64,000 bases of DNA from Caballeronia choica (GCF_001544535.1 NZ_FCON02000028.1:1-64000); one strand, 5' to 3'; numbered from the stretch's first letter, positions 43,795 to 53,156 are shown. The notes: generated by a model from the sequence alone, not told the origin. A program made the numbers and translations.

Positions 43795-44553
43795 TCAACG
43801 ATCGGCAGGATTCGTGGAAACCGTGTCGAGCATGCGCTTCTTGCCGGTCTGCACGTGCATTTCGAACGCCTGTGCCGCGAGGTCGGCCTGTCCGGTGCGC
43901 AGCGCTTCGAACAGCTCGCGATGCTCCTTCGCCGAGCGCAGCATCTGCGAGAACGAATAAACGCCCTTGTGCAGATACAGCGTCAACTCCTCCTCGACTG
44001 CCTGATTGATCTTGATGAGCCGCGGGTTCTTGGTCGCGTCCATCAATTGCCGGTGGAACTCGGTATTCAGAGCCTGATACTCGCGACCGTCGCGCGCGGC
44101 GACCGCGGCATCCATCTGTTCGAGGAGAATGCCGAGCAACTGTTCCTCGTCGCCCGTCAGGCGCAGCGCGGCCAGGCGTCCCGCCGTGCGGGCGAGACCC
44201 GCGCGGATCTCGTAGAGATCCATCGCTTCCTCGAGCGACAGGCGCCGCACTTCCGCGCCCCGGTTCGGCACGATGCGCACGAGTCCCGCCTGTTCGAGCG
44301 CGCGCAACGCCTCGCGCGCCGAGTTGCGGCCGACGCCGATCTGATGCGCGAGCGCCTGCTCGTTCACGCGCTCGCCCGGGCGCAGTTCGCCGCGCTGGAT
44401 CATCGCGCGCACCTGGTCGCGGATGTCATCCAGCTTCGATGCGATCACCTCGGGCGCGCGCGCGTTCACCTTGCCGTCGATGGCGCCGGTTATCTCACTT
44501 TTTATCTCACGTTTCATGTCGGTTTTCAGGGCCGCCGCTCTCGTCAATGCCAT
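43795..44553 (-). CDS. GntR/FadR-family regulator with FCD domain
   Basis: 252 aa. Winged helix at ~50-110 (LRPGERVNEQALAHQIGVGR; NSAREALRALEQAGLVRIVP) and FCD effector at ~120-235 (DLYEIRAGLARTAGRLAALR; NTEFHRQLMDATKNPRL; SAKEHRELFEALR). FCD domains bind metal and small carboxylates through their His residues. It lies directly downstream of the TRAP permease, so it is the natural repressor for the divergent region upstream of dctP. Confidence 0.92.
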   Translation of the reverse strand: MALTRAAALKTDMKREIKSEITGAIDGKVNARAPEVIASKLDDIRDQVRAMIQRGELRPGERVNEQALAHQIGVGRNSAREALRALEQAGLVRIVPNRGAEVRRLSLEEAMDLYEIRAGLARTAGRLAALRLTGDEEQLLGILLEQMDAAVAARDGREYQALNTEFHRQLMDATKNPRLIKINQAVEEELTLYLHKGVYSFSQMLRSAKEHRELFEALRTGQADLAAQAFEMHVQTGKKRMLDTVSTNPADR

Positions 44554-44577
44554 TTTCGTTCCTATTTTGCACGGCTT

Positions 44578-46485
44578 TTAACGCAGGAACCCGGTCGACA
44601 CCCACGGAACCGCGACGATGACGATCAAAGCGAGTGCCAGCGCGCCGAGATATGGCCACACCCGGCGCATCGCCGCGCTCGGATCCACCTTGCTGACCGC
44701 GCACGCCGCATAGAAGCCGAGGCCGAGCGGCGGCGCGAACAGGCCGAGCCCCATCGCGAACACGACGACCATCGCGTAGTGCACGTCTGAGATGCCCATC
44801 GCGCGCGCGATCGGAAAGAGCAGCGGCCCAAACAGCACGATCGCAGGAATTCCTTCCAGGAAACTGCCTAGCACCACGAACGTCACAGCCGAGATCGCCA
44901 GGAAGCCGAGCTTGCCGCCGGGCGCCGCCATCATCAGCGAGGCGAGTTGCGCGGAGAAGCCCGACTGCGTGAGCGCCCAGCCCATCGCCGTCGCGCAGCC
45001 GATGATGATCAGGATCGCGCCCGACAGCGACGCCGTCTCCACCAGGATCGGATACAGCCGGTTCCACTCGAAGCGCCGATACAGCAGCAAGCCGACCACG
45101 CCCGTATAGGCGACGCCGATCGTCGCGACTTCGGTCGCAGTCGCCACGCCCTCGACGACCGCCGCACGGATCACGAACGGCAACGCAAGCGCCGGCAATG
45201 CGACGAGGAGCGTGCGGCCGATCTCGGCGCGCGACGCGCGCTTGACGCCCTCCAACTGCTCCTTGCGGCTCTTGTACCCGATCACCGCGCACAGCGCGAT
45301 CGCGCCGACCACCGCGGGCATGAAACCGCCCGTGAAGAGCGCGGCGATCGAGACGCCGGTCACCGAGCCGATCGTGATCAGCACGAGACTCGGCGGAATG
45401 GTTTCCGACATCGCCGCCGCCGAGCTGAGCATCGCGACGAGATCGCCCTCGTTCGCGCCGCGCTTCTTCATCTCGGGGAACAGGCCCGGTGCGAGCGCGG
45501 CCATGTCGGCCACTTTCGAACCGGAGATGCCCGACACCAGATACATCGCGCCGATCAGCACATAGGCGAGACCGCCGCGCTTGTGCCCGATCAGGGATGC
45601 GAGAAAGCGGATCATCGCCTCAGCGAGTCCCATGGCTTCCATCAGCGCGCCGAGCAGGATGAACAGCGGCACGGCGAGCAGGATCAGGCTCGACATGCCC
45701 TGGCTCATCGTGCTGACCACGATCGTCAAGGGCGCCGCCGTGACCGTCGACAGGTACGCGAGCGTACACACGCCGAACGCTACCATGATTGGCACGCCGA
45801 GGCAGATGATCGTGATCGTGCCGACAGCGAAGAACAGGATGAGGCTCATTGCCGTCATCGGGGCGAGCGCGTTGCGCGCGAAATACAGGATGACGGCGAG
45901 GCCGCCCACGACCGCGAACGCGGCGAAACAGTCCCGCAGCGTCGAACGTTCCAGCAGACGCGTGACCGCTAGCGCGAGCATCAGCACGGCGGCAACCGGA
46001 ATCGCTGCGGCGGGAATCGCGTTCGGCAGGCTGAGTGCGGGCGTCGTGATGATCCACTCGTCCATCGCCCATTGGGTGGCTGGCTGCACGAGCAGCAGCA
46101 CGAACGTCATTACGATGAAATTGCCGAGCGTCTCCGCGAAGATTCGGCGGGATTGCGGCATCTTCGCGAGGAACATCGTGAGGCGCATATGCTCGCCGCG
46201 CCGAAGCGCGATCACGGCGCCCAGCATCGACAGCCAGATGAACAGGATCGAGGCGAGCTCGTCGCCCCAGATGAGTGGGTCGTGCAGGGCATAGCGGCAC
46301 GTAACGTTGGTCAGAAGTAGCACGACCTCGACAACGAGCAGCACCGCGGCCGGCACTTCCGTGATCCATTTGATGAACGTTTCGAGCGCGACGCCTACGC
46401 GCGCCACCTTCGATGATCCGGCGGGGAGGTCGGGCGCATCGAATTCGTTTGCGAATACCTGCTCCGGGTGAACTCGGGAAGTCAT
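44578..46485 (-). CDS. dctQM: fused TRAP transporter permease (DctQ-DctM)
   Basis: 635 aa, the small (DctQ, four helices, residues ~35-190) and large (DctM, ~12 helices, ~200-635) permease subunits fused. Typical sites: DPLIWGDELASILFIWLSML in DctQ and GSKVADMAALAPGLFPEMKK, AAMSETIPPSLVLITIGSVT in DctM. It imports an organic acid with the DctP binding protein and Na+ or H+. ATG 46485 is preceded by GGAGAA; the open frame upstream is Arg-rich noise. It follows dctP by 35 bp. Confidence 0.93.
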   Translation of the reverse strand: MTSRVHPEQVFANEFDAPDLPAGSSKVARVGVALETFIKWITEVPAAVLLVVEVVLLLTNVTCRYALHDPLIWGDELASILFIWLSMLGAVIALRRGEHMRLTMFLAKMPQSRRIFAETLGNFIVMTFVLLLVQPATQWAMDEWIITTPALSLPNAIPAAAIPVAAVLMLALAVTRLLERSTLRDCFAAFAVVGGLAVILYFARNALAPMTAMSLILFFAVGTITIICLGVPIMVAFGVCTLAYLSTVTAAPLTIVVSTMSQGMSSLILLAVPLFILLGALMEAMGLAEAMIRFLASLIGHKRGGLAYVLIGAMYLVSGISGSKVADMAALAPGLFPEMKKRGANEGDLVAMLSSAAAMSETIPPSLVLITIGSVTGVSIAALFTGGFMPAVVGAIALCAVIGYKSRKEQLEGVKRASRAEIGRTLLVALPALALPFVIRAAVVEGVATATEVATIGVAYTGVVGLLLYRRFEWNRLYPILVETASLSGAILIIIGCATAMGWALTQSGFSAQLASLMMAAPGGKLGFLAISAVTFVVLGSFLEGIPAIVLFGPLLFPIARAMGISDVHYAMVVVFAMGLGLFAPPLGLGFYAACAVSKVDPSAAMRRVWPYLGALALALIVIVAVPWVSTGFLR

Positions 46486-46520
46486 GACATGTTCTCCAGA
46501 CACTCTTGGACGGTTCGCGT

Positions 46521-47549
46521 TCATGCGAACTTTTGCGTGTACTTCTCGAGGAGCGCCCACGATTCGTCGCCGTATTTTTTGCGCCACTGGTCGTAGAAGC
46601 CGGACTTTTGCAGGGCGGCGCGAAACGGCTGAGTATCGGGTTTGTTGAACACCATGCCGTGCGCCTTCAGTTGCGTTTCGAGCGAGGTGTTCAGCGCGGC
46701 GACGTCGGCGCGCTCCCTGATCGCCGCGGCATTGAGGTGTTTCGCCACAATCGCCTGCAGGTCCGGCGGCAGGTTGCCCCACGAGCGTGCGTTGCCGAGG
46801 AACCAGAAGCCGTCCCAAATGTGGCCCGTCAGCGAGCAGTATTTCTGCACTTCATAGAAGCGGCCCGTGTCGATGAGTGCGAGCGGGTTTTCCTCGGCAT
46901 CAACCACCTTGGTCTGCAGCGCTGAATACGCTTCGCTGAAGTTGATGCTGGTCGGCGAGGCATCGAGCGCCTTAAACATTGATGTCCACAGCGGACTCAC
47001 GGGCACGCGAATCTTCAGGCCCTTCAGGTCGGTGGGCATCTGCACTGGCTTGATCGAACTGGTGATGTGACGGAAGCCGTTGTCCCACACCTTATCCATC
47101 GCCACCAGCCCGACCTTCGAGATCGCCGTACGGATGTGGGCGCCGAGATCGCCGTCCATCGCGGCCCAGACCTGGTTGTAATCCTTGAACGCGAAGCCGA
47201 TGCCGTTGATTGCGGATACCGGCACGAGCGTGGAGAGCACGACGCCGCCTTGCGTCAGGAAGTCGATGGCACCGGAGCGGACCTGCGACAGCATGTCGGT
47301 GTCGGTGCCCATCTGGCCGTTCGGGAAGATCTGCAAGTCGACGCGGCCATTGGTTTCCTTCCTGATCGCGTCCGCTGCCTCCTTGGCGCGGATGTTCAGC
47401 GGGTGCGAGATGGCGAGGTTGTGCGCGTACTTCAGCTTGTATTGCGCGGCCTGGGCCCGAGCGATGGGCGCCACCACGCTCGCGCCTGCCGCGACGGCAG
47501 ATGCCGCGCCAAGAGTTCGCATAAAGGCACGACGGGAATACGAATTCAT
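46521..47549 (-). CDS. dctP: TRAP transporter substrate-binding protein (DctP type)
   Basis: 342 aa with a Tat-type leader (SRRAFMRTLGAASAVAAGAS, cleavage after ARAQA). The DctP fold follows: LKYAHNLAISHPLNIRAKEA, KGLKIRVPVSPLWTSMFKAL with the ligand Arg, and ALQTKVVDAEENPLALI. It captures the substrate in the periplasm. Carboxylates are typical ligands, but the true one cannot be read from sequence. First gene of the minus-strand arm; its promoter overlaps the palindromes at 47681-47712. Confidence 0.93.
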   Translation of the reverse strand: MNSYSRRAFMRTLGAASAVAAGASVVAPIARAQAAQYKLKYAHNLAISHPLNIRAKEAADAIRKETNGRVDLQIFPNGQMGTDTDMLSQVRSGAIDFLTQGGVVLSTLVPVSAINGIGFAFKDYNQVWAAMDGDLGAHIRTAISKVGLVAMDKVWDNGFRHITSSIKPVQMPTDLKGLKIRVPVSPLWTSMFKALDASPTSINFSEAYSALQTKVVDAEENPLALIDTGRFYEVQKYCSLTGHIWDGFWFLGNARSWGNLPPDLQAIVAKHLNAAAIRERADVAALNTSLETQLKAHGMVFNKPDTQPFRAALQKSGFYDQWRKKYGDESWALLEKYTQKFA

Positions 47550-47680
47550 TTGTCTCGCTCCATGAAAGGAAGTGCTGCATCGGGGACGCGCGCGGCGGCG
47601 CCGGCACGTTCGTTATTTTCGAAAGCGATTCGCAAGAAGCCTTTCGCGTTTGCATGCGATCAATCTTGTTTCGCTGACAC

Positions 47681-47695
47681 ACACTTTAAAAGTGT
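47681..47695. promoter_or_regulatory. palindrome ACACTTT-A-AAAGTGT (candidate operator)
   Basis: Perfect 7-1-7 inverted repeat that shares its last base with the next palindrome. On the minus strand it overlaps the -10 region expected for dctP. Likely part of the GntR-family site. Confidence 0.55.
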
Positions 47696-47712
47696 TGACA
47701 CTTATGTGTCAA
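47695..47712. promoter_or_regulatory. palindrome TTGACAC-TTAT-GTGTCAA with -35 elements on both strands
   Basis: Perfect 7-4-7 inverted repeat. Each arm is a consensus -35 (TTGACA). On the plus strand a -10-like TGATAT follows after 17 bases (47718-47723); on the minus strand TTAAAG follows after 17 bases. A regulator bound here would block both divergent promoters at once. The GntR/FCD regulator encoded beside it is the best candidate. Confidence 0.65.
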
Positions 47713-47765
47713 GATGTTGATATAAGAAAAAGAGTGCAGACAAAAATACGTTCATCCGACGGGTG

Positions 47766-47788
47766 CGTCAGACGGATTCCGTCTGACG
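47766..47788. promoter_or_regulatory. palindrome CGTCAGACGGA-T-TCCGTCTGACG
   Basis: Perfect 11-1-11 inverted repeat, 31 bases before the aldehyde dehydrogenase ATG and downstream of the expected promoter. It may be a second operator or an mRNA hairpin in the leader. It is not followed by a T-run, so it is not a standard terminator. Confidence 0.65.
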
Positions 47789-47819
47789 AATCGGCCCACG
47801 ATTCATATCAGGAGGCAGC

Positions 47820-49310
47820 ATGGAATTACACGAGCATTACCGCGAGCACGGTTTGCTGATCGGGGGGCGCTGGTATCCGGCGTCGGCGGACAACGGCCAG
47901 GTGTCGGTGAACCCCGCCACCGAAGCGCCGCTCGGCCACACGCCGCTCGCGACGAAGGAGCAGGTGACGCAAGCCGTCGCCGCGGCTGTGATCGGCTCGC
48001 GTGCGATGCGCAAGTTGACACCGTGGGAGCGCTCGGCGCTGTTGCGGCGCGCGGCGGTCCTGATTCGCGAGCGGGCGCCGCAACTCGGCCGGATCGTCGC
48101 GCTGGAGACCGGCAAACCGATCGCGCAGGCGGCGGGCGAGGCGAACGCGTCAGCGGAATCGATCGACTGGTTTGCCGACGAAGCGCGCCGCGTGTTCGGC
48201 ATGTCGTATGAAAGCCGCGTCAAGGGCGGGCGCTATCTGGTGCACTACGAGCCGCTCGGCGTCGTCGCGGCCTTCACGCCGTGGAATTTCCCGCTGCTCC
48301 TGCTGGCCCGCAAGATGGGCCCGGCGCTCGCGGCGGGCAACGCGATCGTGATCCGGCCGTCGAACGAGGCGGCGGGCGCGACGATGGCGCTCGTGCGCTG
48401 CTTCACCGACGCCGGTTTCCCCGAAGGCGCCGTGAACCTTGTGATCGGCAAGCCCGACGTCATCACGCCGACGATCATGGCCGATGAGCGCGTCGCCAAG
48501 ATCAGCTTCACGGGCTCGGTGCCGATCGGCCGGCAGATCGTCGAAATGTCGGCGCAGACGCTCAAGAAAGTCACGATGGAACTCGGCGGCCACGCGCCGG
48601 TGATCGTCCACTCCGATGCCGATATCGCCGCGTTCGCGAAGCTCGCCTCGCTCGGCAAGTTTCGCAATGCAGGTCAGGTCTGCGCATCGCCGACGCGTTT
48701 CTATGTGCATCAATCAATCTTCGACAAGACCGTGAAGGCGCTCGTCGAGCGGTCGAAGGCACTAAAACTCGGCGATCCGCTCGAGCAGAACACCGATCTC
48801 GGGCCGCTCACCACGGCGCGCCGCCGCGAAGCGATCGAACGGCTCGTCGACGAAGCGGCAAGCGACGGCGCGCAGATTCTCTGCGGCGGCCGGCGCCCGT
48901 CGCAATTCGGCCAAGGCTGGTTCTACGAGCCGACGCTCGTCGCCAACCCGGCGCCGCACATCGGCCTGATGAACGACGAGCCGTTCGGCCCGGTCGGCAC
49001 GCTCACGCCATTCGCGACCACCGACGAAGTCATCGAGGAAGCCAACCGCCTGCCGTTCGCCCTCGCCGCCTACGTATTCACACGCTCGATGCGCAATACG
49101 CTGGAAACCACCGAGCGCCTGCAGGCCGGCGTGATCGGCGTGAACACGTTCGTCGCCTCGACGGCGGAAACGCCGTTCGGCGGAGCCAAGGACAGCGGCT
49201 TCGGACGGGAAGGCGGCCCGCACGCGATCCGCGACTATCTCGACACCAAATTCATCAACCTGGAACTGGCAGAGGACGAGACGCCCGACGCCGGCTACGC
49301 CACCGTCTGA
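47820..49310 (+). CDS. NAD(P)-dependent aldehyde dehydrogenase
   Basis: 496 aa of the ALDH superfamily with the complete catalytic set: Asn156 (PWNFP), Glu254 (MELGGHAP) and Cys288 (AGQVCASP), plus the cofactor motif SFTGSVPIGRQI. It resembles succinate-semialdehyde/glycolaldehyde-type ALDHs, but the substrate is not clear. AGGAGG lies just before ATG 47820. First gene of the plus-strand operon; it would oxidise the aldehyde produced by the GMC enzyme or released by the aldolase. Confidence 0.93.
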   Translation: MELHEHYREHGLLIGGRWYPASADNGQVSVNPATEAPLGHTPLATKEQVTQAVAAAVIGSRAMRKLTPWERSALLRRAAVLIRERAPQLGRIVALETGKPIAQAAGEANASAESIDWFADEARRVFGMSYESRVKGGRYLVHYEPLGVVAAFTPWNFPLLLLARKMGPALAAGNAIVIRPSNEAAGATMALVRCFTDAGFPEGAVNLVIGKPDVITPTIMADERVAKISFTGSVPIGRQIVEMSAQTLKKVTMELGGHAPVIVHSDADIAAFAKLASLGKFRNAGQVCASPTRFYVHQSIFDKTVKALVERSKALKLGDPLEQNTDLGPLTTARRREAIERLVDEAASDGAQILCGGRRPSQFGQGWFYEPTLVANPAPHIGLMNDEPFGPVGTLTPFATTDEVIEEANRLPFALAAYVFTRSMRNTLETTERLQAGVIGVNTFVASTAETPFGGAKDSGFGREGGPHAIRDYLDTKFINLELAEDETPDAGYATV

Positions 49311-49323
49311 CTGGAAACCCATC

Positions 49324-50148
49324 ATGCAAAGCATAAAGAATCACGCGAAAGCACGGCTGCAAACGGGCGAACTCGCCCTTGGCATGGGTCTGCGCCAGGC
49401 TCGCACCGTCGATATCGCGCAGATCGCGAAGACGAGCGGCTTCGACTGGCTCTTCATCGACATGGAACACAACTCCATGGACATCGACACCGCCGCGCAA
49501 ATCTGCGCGGGCGCACTGGTTGGCGGCATCACGCCGATTATCCGCGTGCCGGGTCACGAGCCGTTTCACGCCACGCGCCTGCTCGACACCGGCGCGATGG
49601 GCATCGTCGTGCCGCACGTCAGCACGGCGGAGCAGGCCGCGCACGTCGCGAATATGTGCCGCTTTCCGCCCGCTGGAGGCCGCTCGATTCCTGGCATGCT
49701 GCCGCAGGTCGGCTTCGAGGCGCTGCCGATCGCCGACGTGGTCCGCGCGATCAACGACGAGATTCTTGTCGTCGCGATGATCGAAACGCGCGATGGGCTC
49801 GCGAACGTTGAAGCGATCGCGGCAGTGCCCGGCATCGACGTGCTGCTGGTCGGCGCGACCGATCTCGCGGCCGAACTCGGCATCACCGGACAGCTCGGCC
49901 ATGCGCGTATTGGCGAGGCGATCGACACGGTGTGCGCCGCGTGCGCGCGCCACGGCAAGGTGCCGGGCGTCGGCGGCGTGTACGACGAAGCGCTGATGAG
50001 CGCCTATGTGCAAAAGGGCGCGCGCTTCATTCTCAGCGGCTCGGATCTCGCGTTCCTGATGGCGGGAGCCAAAGCGCGCTCCAGCATGTTGCGATCGATC
50101 CCGCTCGGGGCGGCAGAAGAGCCGTCCCTGCAACAACAAGCATCCTGA
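49324..50148 (+). CDS. HpcH/HpaI-family class II aldolase
   Basis: 274 aa. Residues expected for HpaI-type aldolases: His49 (FIDMEHNSMD), Arg74 (IIRVPGHEP), Glu154 and Asp180 (AMIETRDGL; VGATDLAAEL) for the metal. Members cleave 4-hydroxy-2-oxo acids to pyruvate or a related 2-oxo acid plus an aldehyde, or act as citramalyl-/malyl-CoA lyases. It starts 13 bp after the ALDH stop. The pairing with ALDH suggests that the released aldehyde is oxidised. Confidence 0.9.
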   Translation: MQSIKNHAKARLQTGELALGMGLRQARTVDIAQIAKTSGFDWLFIDMEHNSMDIDTAAQICAGALVGGITPIIRVPGHEPFHATRLLDTGAMGIVVPHVSTAEQAAHVANMCRFPPAGGRSIPGMLPQVGFEALPIADVVRAINDEILVVAMIETRDGLANVEAIAAVPGIDVLLVGATDLAAELGITGQLGHARIGEAIDTVCAACARHGKVPGVGGVYDEALMSAYVQKGARFILSGSDLAFLMAGAKARSSMLRSIPLGAAEEPSLQQQAS

Positions 50149-50167
50149 GTCAGCCGGAGGAGATAAA

Positions 50168-51349
50168 GTGAATCCCGCATACGCAGCAAACCTGGTCAAT
50201 CGACGCGACCTGAAGCCCTATCTGAGCTCGGACCAGTTCGAATTCCGCGACTCGGTGAATCGCGTGCTTACGCGCCACGCGTCGCCCGAATATATCCGTC
50301 ACTGCGACGAGGAAAAGCGCTTCCCTCAGGAACTCGTCGATGTCGCCGCCGAGCAGGGCTGGTTCGGCATCACGCTGCCGGAAGAACATGGTGGCATCGG
50401 CGGCTATCTCGACATGGCGGCCTACCTCGAGATCGTCGCGTACCACACGATCGCGCTCGCGCGGTTCTGGAACGCGAACGTGAACATGTGCGGCGGTGCG
50501 CTCGCACGCTTCGCGCCCGAGCACCTCAAGTCCGAGGTCCTGCCGAAGCTCGCCGCTGGCAAGGCGTGGCTCGCCTTCGCGCTGAGCGAGAACGGCTCGG
50601 GGTCGGACGCCGCATCGCTCACCACGCACGCCGTGGCCGACGGCGACGACTTCATCATCAACGGAACCAAGATGTGGATCTCAGGCGCCGTTCAGGCCGA
50701 CTACATCCTAACCGCCGTGCGCACCGACCCGAATGCGAAGAAGCACGACGGCATCAGCCTCTTTCTCGTGCCGACCGAATCGAAGGGCATCTCGATCAAT
50801 CCGATCGACCTGCTCGGCGGTCACGCGATCCGCACCTGTGAAGTGGTCTATGACGGCGTGCGGGTGTCGAAGGACAGCATCGTCGGCGGACTGCACGTCG
50901 GCTGGAAGAAGCTCACGACGGTGCTCTCGAAAGAGCGCATTGCACTCTCGGCGATGTGCGTCGGCGGCGCGCAAGCGGCGATCGATCTCGCGCGCTGGTA
51001 TGCGAACGAGCGCAAGCAGTTCGGCCAGTCGATCATCGATTTCCAGACGGTGTCGCACATGCTCGCCGACATGCAGACGCGGGTGGATGCGGCCCGCATG
51101 CTGGCGTTTCGCGCGGCCAAGCTGCTCGACGAGGGCGAGACGTGCGACGTGGAATCGTCGCAGGCGAAGTACTTTGCGTCCGATACCTACGTGCAGGTCG
51201 CGACCGACGGTATTCAGATCATGGGCGCCAACGGCTACTCCGCCGAATACGCGATGCAGCGGCATTTCCGCGAAGCCAAGATGTTCCAGATCTTCGGCGG
51301 CACCAATCAAATCCAGCGCAACATCGTTGCACGCGCGCTGAAGTCATAA
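50168..51349 (+). CDS. acyl-CoA dehydrogenase
   Basis: 393 aa, three-domain ACAD fold: substrate-flavin motif LAFALSENGSGSDAASLTTH and FIINGTKMWISGAVQADYIL, then DFQTVSHMLADMQTRVDAAR. The position of the catalytic Glu in the short/medium-chain type (YEGT.QIQR) reads IFGGTNQIQRNIVAR, so the base must be elsewhere, as in isovaleryl-CoA-type or other non-standard ACADs. GTG 50168 with AGGAG. It passes electrons to the EtfAB encoded at the end of the operon. Confidence 0.92.
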   Translation: MNPAYAANLVNRRDLKPYLSSDQFEFRDSVNRVLTRHASPEYIRHCDEEKRFPQELVDVAAEQGWFGITLPEEHGGIGGYLDMAAYLEIVAYHTIALARFWNANVNMCGGALARFAPEHLKSEVLPKLAAGKAWLAFALSENGSGSDAASLTTHAVADGDDFIINGTKMWISGAVQADYILTAVRTDPNAKKHDGISLFLVPTESKGISINPIDLLGGHAIRTCEVVYDGVRVSKDSIVGGLHVGWKKLTTVLSKERIALSAMCVGGAQAAIDLARWYANERKQFGQSIIDFQTVSHMLADMQTRVDAARMLAFRAAKLLDEGETCDVESSQAKYFASDTYVQVATDGIQIMGANGYSAEYAMQRHFREAKMFQIFGGTNQIQRNIVARALKS

Positions 51350-51362
51350 GCGGAGAGCGAAG

Positions 51363-53156
51363 GTGACTCTGGTTCAAACATTCGAGACATTCGGTTTCGA
51401 CGTCGATCAGGTTCAGGCGGACGTGGTCGTGGTGGGCGGCGGCGGGGCCGCATCACGGGCGGCGGTATCGGCGGCGCAGGCGGGCGCGAAGGTGCTCGTG
51501 GTGGCGAAGGCGCCGGTCGGGCAGGGCGGCAGCACGGTGCACGGCGCGAGCGAAATCATGAGCATGGGCGCGTCGGGCTATGGCAGCGAGCAGGACAGCC
51601 CGAGCATCCACTACGAAGACACGATGCGCCCGGCCGGCGGCTTCATCGATCGCGAGCTGGTGCGCGTGCTGGCCGAAGACGCGCCGGCGCGGATCGCCGA
51701 TCTAATTGCGCTGGGCGTGCCGTTCGATCGCGTACGCACAGAAGGCCCAGATGCCGGCTACAAGCTGATTCAGAGCGACTTCGGCAGCTACGCACGCGCG
51801 CTCGGTGTGAAGGGCAAGACCGGCAAGGCGTTCGTGAGCGCACTCGCCGACGAGGCGAAGAAGCTCGGTGTCGAGACGCGCCATTCGGTCGCGCTGATCG
51901 ACTTGCTGCGCGATTCGACCGGGCGTGTCAGCGGCGTGGTCGGCATGGACCTCAACTCGCGGCGGCTGCTCGTCGTGTCGGCGGGTGCGGTCGTGCTGGG
52001 CACTGGCGGCGCGCACGGCCTGTTCTCGCAACAGGTGTCGACGGCCGAAATGACCGGCGACGGCCAGGCGATCTGCTTTCGACACGGCGCGGAACTCGTC
52101 AACATGGAGTTCCATCAGTTCGGTCCGGCGATGGTGCATCCGTACGTGCAGCTCTTCAGCAAGTCGTGCTTCATCCTGCATCCGAAGATGCTCAATCGCG
52201 ACGGCCACGAATTCCTTGCCGATTATCTGCCGGCAGGCGTCGCACCTGAAGCCATCATGGACGAGAAGGTGTTTCCGTTCACCATTTCGAACGAATCGCG
52301 CTACATCGATATCGCGATTGCGGCAGAGATCGCGGCTGGACGCGGCACCGAGCGCGGCGCCGTGCAGTTCTCCTTCGCGCACATCGCGCCCGAAAAGCTC
52401 GCCGCGACCATTCCGAACACGATGCGCTGGATGCGCGCGAAGGGGCTCGACCCGCAGCGCGATCTGCTCGATGTGGGGATCGCGTTCCAGTGTCTGAACG
52501 GCGGCGTGCGGATGACCGACACCAACGCGATGTCCACCATCGAGGGCTTGTTCGTGATCGGCGAACTGGCGGGCGGCGTGCGCGGCCCGGACCGTCCGGG
52601 CGGCAATTCGCTCGCCGAAGGTCAGGTGTTCGGTCATCGCGCCGGCGCCGGCGCCGCGGTTTTCGCGCGCCAGAACGCGGCGCCGGGAGCACCCGACGCC
52701 GCACCGCTCGCAGCGCGTCTCGAACTTGCGCTCAAGCCCAATGCCAGCTTCGACGCGCAGCGCATCGCGACCGGCCTGCGTCACGCGATGCAGACGCATT
52801 GCCTCGTCGAAAAGACCGAGATTGGTTTGAAGCAGGCGTTGCAGGTTGCCCGCGAGGCTCGTGAGCAGTTCGAGGCAGGCGGCGCGGCGACGCCGCAAAG
52901 CGCGATCGACGCGTTGACCATCGACAACATGGCGACCACCGCCGCAGTGATCGTCGAGGCGTGTATCGAGCGGCGCGAATCGCGCAGTAGCCACTACCGC
53001 ACGGATTGCCCCGAACGCGACGACGCCCGGTTCGGCCACGCGCTGACGATCACGCGCGGCACCGACGATCCTTTACGCCCGAAGTTCGCCGGGCTGCGTT
53101 ACGTGCACGCCGAACTCCCCGAACAATCGCTTTACCAGGCAGCCAATCATGGATAA
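51363..53156 (+). CDS. FAD-dependent fumarate-reductase/succinate-dehydrogenase-type flavoprotein
   Basis: 597 aa. FAD site DVVVVGGGGAASRAAVSAAQ, covalent/His-type contact QGGSTVHGASEIM, capping domain and substrate site MEFHQFGPAMVHPYVQLF, GLFVIGELAGGVRGPDRPGG, and the helical C-terminal domain with the Arg of SRSSHYRTDCPERDDA. The fold is that of SdhA/FrdA, L-aspartate oxidase and APS-reductase A, where it oxidises or reduces a C-C bond of a dicarboxylate-like substrate. No iron-sulfur or membrane subunit is here, so electrons may go to a soluble carrier. GTG start with GAGAG-rich leader. Confidence 0.9.
   Translation: MTLVQTFETFGFDVDQVQADVVVVGGGGAASRAAVSAAQAGAKVLVVAKAPVGQGGSTVHGASEIMSMGASGYGSEQDSPSIHYEDTMRPAGGFIDRELVRVLAEDAPARIADLIALGVPFDRVRTEGPDAGYKLIQSDFGSYARALGVKGKTGKAFVSALADEAKKLGVETRHSVALIDLLRDSTGRVSGVVGMDLNSRRLLVVSAGAVVLGTGGAHGLFSQQVSTAEMTGDGQAICFRHGAELVNMEFHQFGPAMVHPYVQLFSKSCFILHPKMLNRDGHEFLADYLPAGVAPEAIMDEKVFPFTISNESRYIDIAIAAEIAAGRGTERGAVQFSFAHIAPEKLAATIPNTMRWMRAKGLDPQRDLLDVGIAFQCLNGGVRMTDTNAMSTIEGLFVIGELAGGVRGPDRPGGNSLAEGQVFGHRAGAGAAVFARQNAAPGAPDAAPLAARLELALKPNASFDAQRIATGLRHAMQTHCLVEKTEIGLKQALQVAREAREQFEAGGAATPQSAIDALTIDNMATTAAVIVEACIERRESRSSHYRTDCPERDDARFGHALTITRGTDDPLRPKFAGLRYVHAELPEQSLYQAANHG

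Larger units (their letters stand above)
47550..47819. other. divergent control region of the catabolic island
   Basis: 270 bases between dctP and the aldehyde dehydrogenase gene. It is AT-rich for its surroundings and holds three perfect palindromes and facing promoter elements, listed separately. Confidence 0.7.

Noticed and set aside
44947..45972. 341-codon plus-strand frame over the TRAP permease
   Set aside because: Arg/His/Asp-rich complement of hydrophobic codons, a common artefact over membrane proteins.
52279..53039. Minus-strand frames over the FrdA-like and CoA-transferase genes
   Set aside because: Antisense shadows without domains; the plus-strand operon is coherent.
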